DNA of 64,000 nt from Colletes latitarsis (GCF_051014445.1 NC_135134.1:22199672-22263671), one strand, 5' to 3'. Positions 1 to 14,100 are shown, numbered from the stretch's first letter. Notes: a model not told the origin generated them from the sequence alone. Program-made: numbers and translations.

Positions 1-156
1 GATCCAAACAAGGAAAGGCGCAGGATCTAGCCAACAAGTACGAGAAATATGCGAAAGTGTGAGCCTGTTGAGTGCAAATCCCAGACCTTAACTAGACCTA
101 ACATGTGTTATCCTCTAAAATATTGATCGAGACCAGGTTTAATTTGACTGTTTCAG

Positions 157-168
157 TGTGGTACCACA
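157..168. other. 12 bp palindrome of the monomer (representative)
   Basis: TGTGGTACCACA is its own reverse complement, centred between 162 and 163. It lies between the GACTGTTTCAG and ACGTGATCC landmarks and recurs in most monomers of the window. Common variants break the dyad symmetry on one side (GTGGTAACACA, GTGCTACCACA, GTGATACCACA). It could be a binding site for a dimeric protein or simply chance symmetry copied by array amplification; the sequence alone cannot decide. Confidence 0.75.
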
Positions 169-262
169 TAACTACGTGATCCAAACCAGTTGAAGCCAAG
201 GATCTGGCCAACGAGAATGAGAAATATGCGAACGTATGAGCCTGATGAGAGCAAATCCCAGA

Positions 263-279
263 CCTAACCTAGACCTAAC
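263..279. other. Degenerate telomere-like motif of the monomer (representative)
   Basis: CCTAACCTAGACCTAAC contains two exact CCTAA pentamers and one CCTAG. Most insects carry (TTAGG)n/(CCTAA)n at telomeres. Nearly every monomer has this motif, with variants such as CCTAACATAGACCTAAC and CCTAACCCAGACCTAAC. It is seen directly; a telomeric origin or function is inference. Confidence 0.6.
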
Positions 280-365
280 ATGCGTTATCCTCTAAAATAT
301 CGATCGAAACCAGGTTTAATCGACTGTTTCAGTGTGGTACCATATTACTGTGTGATCCAAACCAG

Positions 366-367
366 TT
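366..367. other. 12 bp deletion inside one monomer
   Basis: Between ACCAGT (ending at 366) and TCTGGGCAAC, 12 bases present in the sister monomer at about 190-201 are missing. This is one of the few indels that moves the monomer register. It explains why 42-250 and 1262-1480 are 1220 rather than 1232 bp apart. Confidence 0.7.
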
Positions 368-3300
368 CTGGGCAACTAGAATGAGAAATATGCGAAAGTA
401 TGAGCATGATGAAAGCAAATCCCTGACCTAACCTAGACCTAACATGTGTTATCCTCTAAAATATTGATAGAAACCAGGCATAATTGTATGTTTCAGTGTG
501 CTACCACATTACCACGTGATGCAAACCAGAAAAGGCGCAGAATCTGGCCAACAAGTATGAGAAATATGCGAAAGTATGAGCATGATGAGAGCAAATCCCA
601 GACCTAACCTAGACCTAACGTGAGTTATCCTTTGAAATGTTGACCCAGACTAGGTTTTATTGACTGTTTCAGTGTGGTACCACATTACTACGTGATCCAA
701 ACAAGGAAAGGCGCAGGATCTAGCCAACAAGTACGAGAAATATGCGAAAGTATTAGCCTGATGAGTGCAAATCCCAGACCTAACCTAGACCTAACATGCG
801 TTATCCTCTAAAATATCGACCGAAACCAGGTTTAATCGACTGTTTCAGTGCGGTACCATATTACTACGTGATCCAAACCAGAAAAAGGCCAGGATCTGTT
901 CACCAGGTATACGAAGAATGCGAACGTGTGAGCCTGATGAGGGCAAATCCAAGGCCTAACCAAGACCTAACATGCGTTATCCTCTAAAATATTTATCATA
1001 CCAGGTTGAATTGACTGTTTCGGTGTGGTACTGCATTACTACGAGATCGAAACCAGAAAAAGACCAGAATCTGGCCATCAAGTATGAGAAGCATGCGAAA
1101 GTATGAGCCTGATGAGAGCAAATCCCAGACCTAACATAGACCTAACATGAGTTGTCCTTTGAAATGTTGACCCAGACTAGGTTTAATTGACTGTTTCAGT
1201 GTGGTACCATATTCCCACGTGATCCAAACCAGAAAAAGCCCTGAATCTGGCCATCAAGTATGAGAAATATGCGAAAGTGTGAGCCTGTTGAGTGCAAATC
1301 CCAGACCTTAACTAGACCTAACATGTGTTATCCTCTAAAATATTGATCGAGACCAGGTTTAATTTGACTGTTTCAGTGTGGTACCACATAACTACGTGAT
1401 CCAAACCAGTTGAAGCCAAGGATCTGGCCAACGAGAATGAGAAATATGCGAACGTATGAGCCTGATGAGAGCAAATCCCAGACCTAACCCCGACCTACCA
1501 TGTGGCATCCTCTAAAATATTGATCGAGACCAGGTTTAATTTGACTGTTTCAGTGTGGTACCACATAACTACGTGATCTAAACCAGTGAAAGCCCAGGAT
1601 CTGGCCAACAAGAATGAGAAATATGCGAAAGTATGAGCATGATGAGAGCAAATCCCAGACCTAACCTAGACCTAACATGCGTTATCCTCTAACATATCGA
1701 TCGAAACCAGGTTTAATCGACTGTTTCAATGTGGTACCACATTACTGTGTGATCCAAACCAGAAAAAGCGAAGGATCTGGCTAATAAGTAAGAGAAATAT
1801 GCGAAAGTGTGAGCCTGATGAGAGCAAATCCCGGACCTAACCTAGACCTAACATGCGTTATTCACTAAAATATGGACCGAGACCAGGTTTAGTCGACTGT
1901 TTCAGTGTGGTACCACATTACTACGTGATCCAAACCAGAAAAAGGCCAGGATCTGTTCACCAGGTATGTGAAGAATGCGAACGTGTGAGCCTGATGAGAG
2001 CAAATCCAAGGCCGAACCAAGACCTAATATGCGTTATCCTCTAAAATATTGATCGAAACCAGGTTTAATGGACTGTTTCAGTGTGGTACCACATTACTAC
2101 GTGATCCAAACCAGAAAAGGCGCAGAATCTGGCCAACAAGTATGAGAAATATGCGAAAGTATGAGCATGATGAGAGCAAATCCCAGACCTAACCTAGACC
2201 TAACGTGAGTTATCCTTTGAAATGTTGACCCAGACTAGGTTTTATTGACTGTTTCAGTGTGGTACCACATTACTACGTGATCCAAACAAGGAAAGGCGCA
2301 GGATCTAGCCAACAAGTACGAGAAATATGCGAAAGTATTAGCCTGATGAGTGCAAATCCCAGACCTAACCTAGACCTAACATGCGTTATCCTCTAAAATA
2401 TCGATCGAAACCAGGTTTAATCGACTGTTTCAGTGCGGTACCATATTACTGTGTGATCCAAACCAGTGAAAGCCCTGGATCTGGACAACAAGAATGAGAA
2501 ATATGCGAAAGTATGAGCATGATGATAGCAAATCCCAGACCTAACCTGGACCTAACATGTGTTATCCTCTAAAATATTGATAGAAACCAGGCATTATTGT
2601 CTGTTTCAGTGTGCTACCACATTACCACCTGATGCAAACCAGAAAAAACCCTGGATCTGTTCAACAGGTATGTGAAGAATGCGAAAGTGTGAGCCTGATA
2701 AGTGCAAATACCAGACCTAACCTAGACCTAACATGCGTTATCCTCTAAAATATTGATCGTGACCAGGTTCAGTCGACTGTTTCAATGTGGTACCACATTA
2801 CTACGTGATCCAAACCAGAAAAAGCCCAGGATCTGGCCATCAAATATGAAAAATATGCGAATGTTTGAGCCTGATGAGTGCAAATTCCAGCCCTAACCTA
2901 GACCTAACATGAGTTATCCTTTGAAATGTTGACCCAGACTAGGTTTAATGGACTGTTTCAGTGTGGTACCACATTACCACGTGATCCAAACTAGAAAAAA
3001 CCCTGGATCTGTTCAACAGGTATGTGAAGAATGCGAAAGTGTGAGCCTGATGAGGGCAAAACCCGGACCTAACATAGACCTAACATGCGTTATCCTCTAA
3101 AATATTGATCGAAACCAGGTTTAATGGTCTGTTTCAGCGTGGTACCGCATTACTAAGTGATTGAAACCAAAAAGGGCACAGAATCTGGCCATCAGGTATG
3201 AGAAATATGCGAAAGTATGAGCCTGATGGGAGCAAATCCCAGACCTAACCTAGACCTAACATGCGTTATCCTCTAACATATCGATCGAAGCCTGGTTTAA

Positions 3301-6300
3301 TCGACTGTTTCAGTGTGGTACCACATTACTGTGTGATCCAAACCAGAAAAAGCAAAGGATCTGTCTAACAAGTAAGAGAAATATGCGAAAGTATGAGCCT
3401 GATGAGAGCAAATCCCGGACCTAACATAGACCTAACATGCGTTATCCTCTAAAATATTGAACGAAACCAGGTTTAATGGACTGTTTCAGTGTGCTACCAC
3501 ATTGCTACGTGATCCAAACCAGAAAAAACCCGGGTTCTGTTCAACAAGTATGTGAAGAATGTGAAAGTATGACCCTGATGAGTGCAAATCCAAGGCCTAA
3601 CCTAGACCTAACATGTGTTATCCTCTAAAATATTGATCGAAACCAGGTTTAATGGTCTGTTTCAGTGTGGTACCACATTACTGCGTGATCCAAACTAAAA
3701 AAAGCCCAGAATCTGGCCGTCAAGTATGAGAAACATGCGAAAGTATGAGCCTGATGAGAGCAAATCCCAGACCTAACCTAGACCTAACATGAGTTATCCT
3801 TTGAAATGTTGACCCAGACTAGGTTTAATTGACTGTTTCAGTGTGGTACCACATTACCACGTGATCCAAGCCAGAAAAAGCCCTGAATCTGGCCATCAAG
3901 TATGAGAAATATGCGAAAGCATGAGGCTGATGAGTGCAAATCCCAGACCTAACCTAGACCTAACATGTGTTATTCTCTAAAATATTGATCGAGACCAGGT
4001 TTAATTTGACTGTTTCAGTGTGGTACCACATAACTACGTGATCCAAACCAGTGAAAGCCCAGGATCTGGCCAACAACAATGAGAAATATGCGAAAGTATG
4101 AGCATGATGTGAGCAAATCCCAGACCTAACATAGACCTAACATGCGTTATCCTCTAAAATATTGATCGAAACCAGGTTTAGTCGACTGTTTCAGTGTGGT
4201 ACCACATTACTACGTGATCCAAACAAGGAAAGGCGCAGGATCTAGCCAACAAGTACGAGAAATATGCGAAAGTACGAGCCTGACGAGTGCAAATCCCGGA
4301 CCTACCATAGACCTAACATGCGTTATCCTCTAAAATATTGATCGAAACCAGGTTTAATGGTCTGTTTCGGCGTGGTAAGACATTGCAACGTGATCCAAAC
4401 CAGAAAAGGCGCAGGATCTGGCCAACAAGTACGAGAAATATGCGAAAGTATGAGCCTGATGAGAGCAAGTCCCAGACCTAACCTAGACCTAACAAGAGTT
4501 ATCCTTTGAAATGTTGACCCAGACTAGGTTTAATTGACTGGTTCAGTGTGGTACCACATTACTACGTGATCCAAACCAGAAAAAACCCTGGATCTGTTCA
4601 ACAGGTATGTGAAGAATGCGAACGTGTGAGCCTGATGAGAGCAAATCCCAGACCTGACATAGACCTAACATGCGTTATCCACTAAAATATTGCTCGAAAC
4701 CAGGTTTAATGGACAGTTTCAGTGTGGTACAACATTACTACGTGATCCAAGCCGAAAAAAGCCCAGAATCTGGCCAACAAGTATGAGAAATATACGAAAG
4801 TATGAGCCTGATGAGAGCAAATCCCAGACCTAACCTAGACCTAACATGAGTTATCCTCTAAAATATTGAACGAAACCAGGTTTAGTCGACTGTTTCAGTG
4901 TGCTACCACATTACCACCTGATGCAAACCAGAAAAAACCCTGGATCTGTTCAACAGGTATGTGAAGAATGCGAAAGTGTGAGCCTGATGAGGGCAAATCC
5001 CGGACCTAACATAGACCTGACATGCGTTAGCCTCTAAAATATTGATCGAAACCAGGTTTAATGGTCTGTTTCGGCGTGGTACCGCATTACTGCGTGATCG
5101 AAACCAAAAAGGGCTCAGAATCTGGCCATCAGGTATGAGAGATATGCGAAAGTATGAGCATGATGAGAGCAAATCCCAGACCTAACCTAGACCTAGCATG
5201 AGTTATCCTTTGAAATGTTGACCCAGACTAGGTTTAATTGACTGTTTCAGTGTGGTACCACATTACTACGTGATCCAAACCAGAAAAAACCCTGGATCTG
5301 TTCAACAGGTATGTGAAGAATGCGAACGTGTGAGCCTGATGAGAGCAAATCCAAGACCTAACCAAGACCTAAGTTGCGTTATCCTCTAAAATATTGATCG
5401 AAACCAGGTTTAATGGACTGTTTCAGTGTGGTAAGACATTGCAACGTGATCCGAACCAAAAAAAGCCCAGAATCTGGCCATCAAGTATGAGAAATATGCG
5501 AAAGTATGAGCCTGATGAGTGCAAATCCCAGACCTAACCTAGACCTAACATGAGTTATCCTTTGAAATGTTGACCCAGACTAGGATTAATGGACTGTTTC
5601 AGTGTGGTACCACATTACTACGTGATCCAAGCCAAAAAAAGCCGAGAATCTGGCCAACAAGTCTGAGAAATATGCGAAAGTATGAGCCTGATAAGTGCAA
5701 ATCCCAGACCTAACCTAGACCTAACATGCGTTATCCTCTAAAATATTGATCGAAACCAGGTTTAATGGACTCTTTCCGTGTGATACCACATTACCACTTG
5801 ATCCAAAACAGGAAAAGCCCAGGATCTGGCCAACAAGTATGCGGAAAATGTTAATGTATGAGCCTGATGAGAGCAAATCACAGACCTAACATAAACCTAA
5901 CATGCGTTATCCTCTAAAATATTGATCGAAACCAGGTTTAATGGACAGTTTCAGTGTGGTACCACATTACTACGTGATCCAAGCCAAAAAAAGCCGAGAA
6001 TCTGGCCATCAAGTAAGAGATATATGCGAAAGTGTGAGCCTGATGAGAGCAAATCCCAGAACTAACCTAGACCTAACATGTGTTATCCTCTAAAATATTG
6101 ATCGTGACCAGGTTTAGTCGACTGTTTCAGTGTGGTACCACATTACTACGTGATCCAAACCAGCGAAAGCCCAGGATCTGGCCAACGAGAATGAGAAATA
6201 TGCGAAAGTATGAGCATGATGAGAGCAAATCCCAGACCAAACCTAGACCTAACATGCGTTATCCTCTAAAACATTGAACGAAACCAGGTTTAATGGACTG

Positions 6301-7640
6301 TTTCAGTGTGGTACCGCATTACTACGTGATCCAAACCAGAAAAAACCCGGGTTCTGTTCACCAAGTATGTGAAGAATGCGAAAGTAAGAGTCTGATGAGG
6401 TCAAATCCAAGGCCTAACCTAGACCTAACATGCGTTATCCACTAAAACATTGATCGAAACCAGGTTTAATCGACTGCTTCAGTGTGGTACCACATTACTA
6501 CGTGATCCAAACCAGAAAAAGGCCAGGATCTGGCCATCAAGTATGAGAAATATGCGAAAGTATGAGCCTGATGGGGGCATATCCCGGACCTAACATAGAC
6601 CTAACATGCGTTATCCTCTAAAATATTGAACGAAACCAGGTTTAATGGACTGTTTCAGTGTGGTACCACATTGCTATGCGATCCAAACCAGAAAAAACCC
6701 GGGTTCTGTTCAACAAGTATGTGAAGAATGTGAAAGTATGACCCTGATGAGTGCAAATCCAAGGCCTAACCTAGACCTAACATGTATTATCCTCTAAAAT
6801 ATTGATCGAAACCAGGTTTAAAGGTCTGTTTGAGTGTGGTACCACATTACTGCGTGATCCAAACCAGTGAAAGCCCAGGATCTGGCCAACAAGAATGAGA
6901 AATATGCGAAAGTATGAGCATGATGAGAGCAAATCCCAGACCTAACCTAGACCTAACATGCGTTATCCTCTAAAATATTGATCGCGACCAGGTTTAGTCG
7001 ACTGTTTCAGTGTGGTACCACATTACTACGTGATCCAAACCAGAAAAGGCGCAGGACCTGGCCAACAGGTACGAGAAATGTGCGCAAGTATGAGCCTGAT
7101 GAGAGCAAATCCCAGACCTAACCTAGACCTAACATGCGTTATCCTCTAAAATATTGACCGAGACCAGGTTTAGTCGACTGTTTCTGTGTGGTACCACATT
7201 ACTACGTGATCCAAACCAGAAAAAGCCCAGGATCTGGCCATCAAGTATGAGAAATATGCGAAAGTATGAGCCTGATGAGTGCAAATCCGAGACCTAACCT
7301 AGACCTAACATGCGTTATCCTCTAAAATATCGATCGAAACAAGGTTTAATCGACTGTTTCAGTGTGGTACCATATTACTGTGTGATCCAAGCCAGTGAAA
7401 GCCCAGGATCTCGACAACAAGAATGAGAAATATGCGAAGGTATGAGCCTCATGGGAGCAAATCCCAGACCTAACCTAGACCTAACATGCGTTATCCTCTA
7501 AAATATTGATCGTGACCAGGTTCAGTCGACTGTTTCAGTGTGGTACCACATTACAACGTGATCCAAACCAGAAAAAACCCTGGATCTGTTCAACAGGTAT
7601 GTGAAGAATGCGAAAGTGTGACCCTGATGAGGGCAAATCC

Positions 7641-10600
7641 CGGACCTAACATAGACCTAACATGCGTTATCCTCTAAAATATTGATTGAAACCAGGTCTA
7701 ATGGTCTGTTTCAGCGTGGTACCGCATTACTACGTGATCGATACCAAAAAAGGCCCAGAATCTGGCCATCAAGTATGAGAAGTATGCGAAAGTATGAGCC
7801 TGATGAGTGCAAATCCCAGACGTAACCTAGACCTAACATGAGTTATCCTTTGAAACGTTGACCCAGACTAGGTTTAATTGACTGTTTCAGTGTGGTACCA
7901 CATTACTACGTGATCCAAACCAGAAAAGGCGCAGGATCTGGCCAACAAGTACGAGAAATATGCGAAAGTATGAGCCTGATGAGAGCAAGTCCCAGACCTA
8001 ACCTAGACCTAACATGCGTTATCCTCAAAAATATTGACCGAGACCAGGTTTACTCGACTGTTTCAGTGTGGTACCATATTACTGTGCGATTCAAACCAGT
8101 GAAAGCCCAGGATCTGGACAACAAGAATGAGAAATATGCGAAAGTATGAGCCTGATGAGAGCAAATCCCAGACCTAACCTGGACCTAACATGTGTTATCC
8201 TCTAAAATATTGATAGAAACCAGGCATTATTGTCTGTTTCAGTGTGCTACCACATTATCACCTGATGCAAACCAGAAAAAACCCACGATCTGTTCACCAG
8301 GTATGTGAAGAATGCGAACGTGTGAGCCTGATGAGAGCAAATCCAAGGCCTAACCAAGACCTAAGTTGCGTTATCCTCTAAAATATTGATCGAAACCAGG
8401 TTTAATGGACTGTTTCAGTGTGGTAACACATTGCAACGTGACCCGAACCAAAAAAAGCCCTGAATCTGGCCATCAAGTATGAGAAATATGCGAAAGTATG
8501 AGCCTGATGAGTGCAAATCCCATACCTAACCTAGACCTATCATGTGTTATTCTCTAAAATATTGATCGAAACCAGGTTTAATGGACTCTTTCCGTGTGAT
8601 ACCACATAACCACTTGATCCAAAACAGGAAAAGCCCAGGATCTGGCCAACAAGTATGCGGAAAATGTTAATGTATGAGCCTGATGAGAGCAAATCCCAGA
8701 CCTAACATAGACCTAACATGCGTTATCCTCTAAAATATTGATCGAAACCAAGTTTAATGGACAGTTTCAGTGTGGTACCACATTACTACGTGATCCAAGC
8801 CAAAAAAAGCCGAGAATCTGGCCAACAAGTATGAGAAATATGCGAAAGTATGAGCCTGATGAGTGCAAATCCCAGACCTAACCTAGACCTAACATGAGTT
8901 ATCCTTTGAAATGTTGACCCAGACTAGGATTAATGGACTGTTTCAGTGTGGTACCACATTACTACGTGATCCAAGCCAAAAAAAGCCGAGAATCTGGCCA
9001 ACAAGTCTGAGAAATATGCGAAAGTATGAGCCTGATAAGTGCAAATCCCAGACCTAACCTAGACCTAACATGCGTTATCCTCTAAAATATTGATCGAAAC
9101 CAGGTTTAATGGACTCTTTCCGTGTGGTAAGACATTGCAACGTGATCCGAACCAAAAAAAGCCCAGGATCTGGCCAACAAGTATGCGGAAAATGTTAATG
9201 TATGAGCCTGATGAGAGCAAATCACAGACCTAACATAAACCTAACATGCGTTATCCTCTAAAATATTGATCGAAACCAGGTTTAATGGACAGTTTCAGTG
9301 TGGTACCACATTACTACGTGATCCAAGCCAAAAAAAGCCGAGAATCTGGCCATCAAGTAAGAGATATATGCGAAAGTGTGAGCCTGATGAGGTCAAATCC
9401 AAGGCCTAACCTAGACCTAACATGCGTTATCCACTAAAACATTGATCGAAACCAGGTTTAATCGACTGCTTCAGTGTGGTACCACATTACTACATGATCC
9501 AAACCAGAAAAAGCCCAGGATCTGGCCATCAAGTATGAGAAATATGCGAAAGTATGAGCCTGATGAGTGCAAATCCGAGACCTAACCTAGACCTAACATG
9601 CGTTATCCTCTAAAATATCGATCGAAACAAGGTTTAATCGACTGTTTCAGTGTGGTACCATATTACTGTGTGATCCAAGCCAGTGAAAGCCCAGGATCTC
9701 GACAACAAGAATGAGAAATATGCGAAGGTATGAGCCTCATGGGAGCAAATCCCGGACCTAACATAGACCTAACATGCGTTATCCTCTAAAATATTGATCG
9801 AAACCAGGTCTAATGGTCTGTTTCAGCGTGGTACCGCATTACTACGTGATCGATACCAAAAAAGGCCCAGAATCTGGCCATCAAGTATGAGAAGTATGCG
9901 AAAGTATGAGCCTGATGAGTGCAAATCCCAGACCTAACCTAGACCTAACATGAGTTATCCTTTGAAATGTTGACCCAGACTAGGTTTAATTGACTGTTTC
10001 AGTGTGGTACCACATTACTACGTGATCCAAACCAGAAAAGGCGCAGGATCTGGCCAACAAGTACGAGAAGTATGCGAAAGTATGAGCCTGATGAGAGCAA
10101 GTCCCAGACCTAACCTAGACCTAAGTTGCGTTATCCCCTAAAATATTGATCGAAACCAGGTTTAATGGACTGTTTCAGTGTGGTAACACACTGCAACGTG
10201 ACCCGAACCAAAAAAAGCCCTGAATCTGGCCATCAAGTATGAGAAATATGCGAAAGTATGAGCCTGATGAGTGCAAATCCCATACCTAACCTAGACCTAT
10301 CATGTGTTATTCTCTAAAATATTGATCGAAACCAGGTTTAATGGACTCTTTCCGTGTGATACCACATTACCACTTGATCCAAAACAGGAAAAGCCCAGGA
10401 TCTGGCCAACAAGTATGCGGAAAATGTTAATGTATGAGCCTGATGATAGCAAATCCCAGACCTAACATAGACCTAACATGCGTTATCCTCTAAAATATTG
10501 ATCGAAACCAGGTTTAATGGACAGTTTCAGTGTGGTACCACATTACTACGTGATCCAAGCCAAAAAAAGCCGAGAATCTGGCCAACAAGTATGAGAAATA

Positions 10601-11160
10601 TGCGAAAGTATGAGCCTGATAAGTGCAAATCCCAGACCTAACCTAGACCTAACATGCGTTATCCTCTAAAATATTGATCGTGACCAGGTTCAGTCGACTG
10701 TTTCAGTGTGCTACCACATTACAACGTGATCCAAACCAGAAAAAGCCCTGGATCTGTTCAACAGGTATGTGAAGAATGCGAAAGTGTGACCCTGATGAGG
10801 GCAAATCTCGGACCTAACATAGACCTAACATGCGTTATCCTCTAAAATATTGATTGAAACCAGGTCTAATGGTCTGTTTCAGCGTGGTACCGCATTACTA
10901 CGTGATCGAAACCAAAAAAGGCCCAGAATCTGGCCATCAAGTATGAAAAGTATGCGAAAGTATGAGCCTGATGAGTGCAAATCCAAGGCCTAACCTAGAT
11001 CTAACATGCGTTATCCTCTAACATATCGATCGAAAACTGGTTTAATCGACTGTTTCAGTGTGGTACCACATTACTGTGTGATCCAAACCAGAAAAAGCGA
11101 AGGATCTGGCTAATAAGTGAGAGAAATATGCGAAAGTATGAGCCTCATGGGAGCAAATCG
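7641..11160. repeat. 20-mer higher-order repeat (3520 bp), copy 1
   Basis: Twenty monomers repeat at an offset of 3520 bp. Diagnostic variants such as CTAAGTTGCG, CCATACCTAACC and GAGATATATG line up at exact +3520 positions. Mismatches with copy 2 are few in the lines compared, for example at 8087, 10447 and 10808. The left boundary is sharp: sequence before about 7640 no longer matches +3520. Inside the unit, 7641-7990 recurs at +2112 (12 monomers) and about 8361-8860 at +1760 (10 monomers), so the unit was built from earlier duplications. Confidence 0.9.
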
Positions 11161-14100
11161 CGGACCTAACATAGACCTAACATGCGTTATCCTCTAAAAT
11201 ATTGATCGAAACCAGGTCTAATGGTCTGTTTCAGCGTGGTACCGCATTACTACGTGATCGATACCAAAAAAGGCCCAGAATCTGGCCATCAAGTATGAGA
11301 AGTATGCGAAAGTATGAGCCTGATGAGTGCAAATCCCAGACGTAACCTAGACCTAACATGAGTTATCCTTTGAAACGTTGACCCAGACTAGGTTTAATTG
11401 ACTGTTTCAGTGTGGTACCACATTACTACGTGATCCAAACCAGAAAAGGCGCAGGATCTGGCCAACAAGTACGAGAAATATGCGAAAGTATGAGCCTGAT
11501 GAGAGCAAGTCCCAGACCTAACCTAGACCTAACATGCGTTATCCTCAAAAATATTGACCGAGACCAGGTTTACTCGACTGTTTCAGTGTGGTACCATATT
11601 ACTGTGTGATTCAAACCAGTGAAAGCCCAGGATCTGGACAACAAGAATGAGAAATATGCGAAAGTATGAGCCTGATGAGAGCAAATCCCAGACCTAACCT
11701 GGACCTAACATGTGTTATCCTCTAAAATATTGATAGAAACCAGGCATTATTGTCTGTTTCAGTGTGCTACCACATTATCACCTGATGCAAACCAGAAAAA
11801 ACCCACGATCTGTTCACCAGGTATGTGAAGAATGCGAACGTGTGAGCCTGATGAGAGCAAATCCAAGGCCTAACCAAGACCTAAGTTGCGTTATCCTCTA
11901 AAATATTGATCGAAACCAGGTTTAATGGACTGTTTCAGTGTGGTAACACATTGCAACGTGACCCGAACCAAAAAAAGCCCTGAATCTGGCCATCAAGTAT
12001 GAGAAATATGCGAAAGTATGAGCCTGATGAGTGCAAATCCCATACCTAACCTAGACCTATCATGTGTTATTCTCTAAAATATTGATCGAAACCAGGTTTA
12101 ATGGACTCTTTCCGTGTGATACCACATAACCACTTGATCCAAAACAGGAAAAGCCCAGGATCTGGCCAACAAGTATGCGGAAAATGTTAATGTATGAGCC
12201 TGATGAGAGCAAATCCCAGACCTAACATAGACCTAACATGCGTTATCCTCTAAAATATTGATCGAAACCAAGTTTAATGGACAGTTTCAGTGTGGTACCA
12301 CATTACTACGTGATCCAAGCCAAAAAAAGCCGAGAATCTGGCCAACAAGTATGAGAAATATGCGAAAGTATGAGCCTGATGAGTGCAAATCCCAGACCTA
12401 ACCTAGACCTAACATGAGTTATCCTTTGAAATGTTGACCCAGACTAGGATTAATGGACTGTTTCAGTGTGGTACCACATTACTACGTGATCCAAGCCAAA
12501 AAAAGCCGAGAATCTGGCCAACAAGTCTGAGAAATATGCGAAAGTATGAGCCTGATAAGTGCAAATCCCAGACCTAACCTAGACCTAACATGCGTTATCC
12601 TCTAAAATATTGATCGAAACCAGGTTTAATGGACTCTTTCCGTGTGGTAAGACATTGCAACGTGATCCGAACCAAAAAAAGCCCAGGATCTGGCCAACAA
12701 GTATGCGGAAAATGTTAATGTATGAGCCTGATGAGAGCAAATCACAGACCTAACATAAACCTAACATGCGTTATCCTCTAAAATATTGATCGAAACCAGG
12801 TTTAATGGACAGTTTCAGTGTGGTACCACATTACTACGTGATCCAAGCCAAAAAAAGCCGAGAATCTGGCCATCAAGTAAGAGATATATGCGAAAGTGTG
12901 AGCCTGATGAGGTCAAATCCAAGGCCTAACCTAGACCTAACATGCGTTATCCACTAAAACATTGATCGAAACCAGGTTTAATCGACTGCTTCAGTGTGGT
13001 ACCACATTACTACATGATCCAAACCAGAAAAAGCCCAGGATCTGGCCATCAAGTATGAGAAATATGCGAAAGTATGAGCCTGATGAGTGCAAATCCGAGA
13101 CCTAACCTAGACCTAACATGCGTTATCCTCTAAAATATCGATCGAAACAAGGTTTAATCGACTGTTTCAGTGTGGTACCATATTACTGTGTGATCCAAGC
13201 CAGTGAAAGCCCAGGATCTCGACAACAAGAATGAGAAATATGCGAAGGTATGAGCCTCATGGGAGCAAATCCCGGACCTAACATAGACCTAACATGCGTT
13301 ATCCTCTAAAATATTGATCGAAACCAGGTCTAATGGTCTGTTTCAGCGTGGTACCGCATTACTACGTGATCGATACCAAAAAAGGCCCAGAATCTGGCCA
13401 TCAAGTATGAGAAGTATGCGAAAGTATGAGCCTGATGAGTGCAAATCCCAGACCTAACCTAGACCTAACATGAGTTATCCTTTGAAATGTTGACCCAGAC
13501 TAGGTTTAATTGACTGTTTCAGTGTGGTACCACATTACTACGTGATCCAAACCAGAAAAGGCGCAGGATCTGGCCAACAAGTACGAGAAGTATGCGAAAG
13601 TATGAGCCTGATGAGAGCAAGTCCCAGACCTAACCTAGACCTAAGTTGCGTTATCCCCTAAAATATTGATCGAAACCAGGTTTAATGGACTGTTTCAGTG
13701 TGGTAACACACTGCAACGTGACCCGAACCAAAAAAAGCCCTGAATCTGGCCATCAAGTATGAGAAATATGCGAAAGTATGAGCCTGATGAGTGCAAATCC
13801 CATACCTAACCTAGACCTATCATGTGTTATTCTCTAAAATATTGATCGAAACCAGGTTTAATGGACTCTTTCCGTGTGATACCACATTACCACTTGATCC
13901 AAAACAGGAAAAGCCCAGGATCTGGCCAACAAGTATGCGGAAAATGTTAATGTATGAGCCTGATGAGAGCAAATCCCAGACCTAACATAGACCTAACATG
14001 CGTTATCCTCTAAAATATTGATCGAAACCAGGTTTAATGGACAGTTTCAGTGTGGTACCACATTACTACGTGATCCAAGCCAAAAAAAGCCGAGAATCTG

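Larger units (their letters stand above)
1..7640. repeat. Irregular satellite block with short segmental duplications
   Basis: No single higher-order period covers this stretch, but monomer groups recur. About 42-250 matches 1262-1480 (offset 1220, that is 7 monomers minus a 12 bp deletion). About 522-790 matches 2104-2370 (offset near 1582, 9 monomers). The order of variants near 5620-6030 recurs near 8960-9370. Monomer types alternate between those with CCTCTAAAATATTGATCG and those with CCTTTGAAATGTTGACCC. No gene is seen. Confidence 0.75.

Noticed and set aside
796..987. Recurrent open frame of about 63 codons starting at ATGCGTTATCC, present dozens of times
   Set aside because: It is a property of the satellite: it spans one monomer plus 16 bp and ends at the TAA of the next monomer because 176 is not a multiple of 3. 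Variants include frameshifts and stops without sign of selection, and there is no promoter or codon-use signal.
7892..8149. 85-codon open frame repeated at 11412 and 14932
   Set aside because: It lies wholly in the satellite and recurs only because the 3520 bp unit does. Its length changes to 65 codons through one T/C difference (8087 against 11607).
8361..10620. Assembly artefact as the reason for the near-identical 3520, 3168 and 2291 bp copies
   Set aside because: Not adopted as the main reading, since copies differ by scattered bases and small indels and end at different junctions; it cannot be excluded without long reads.
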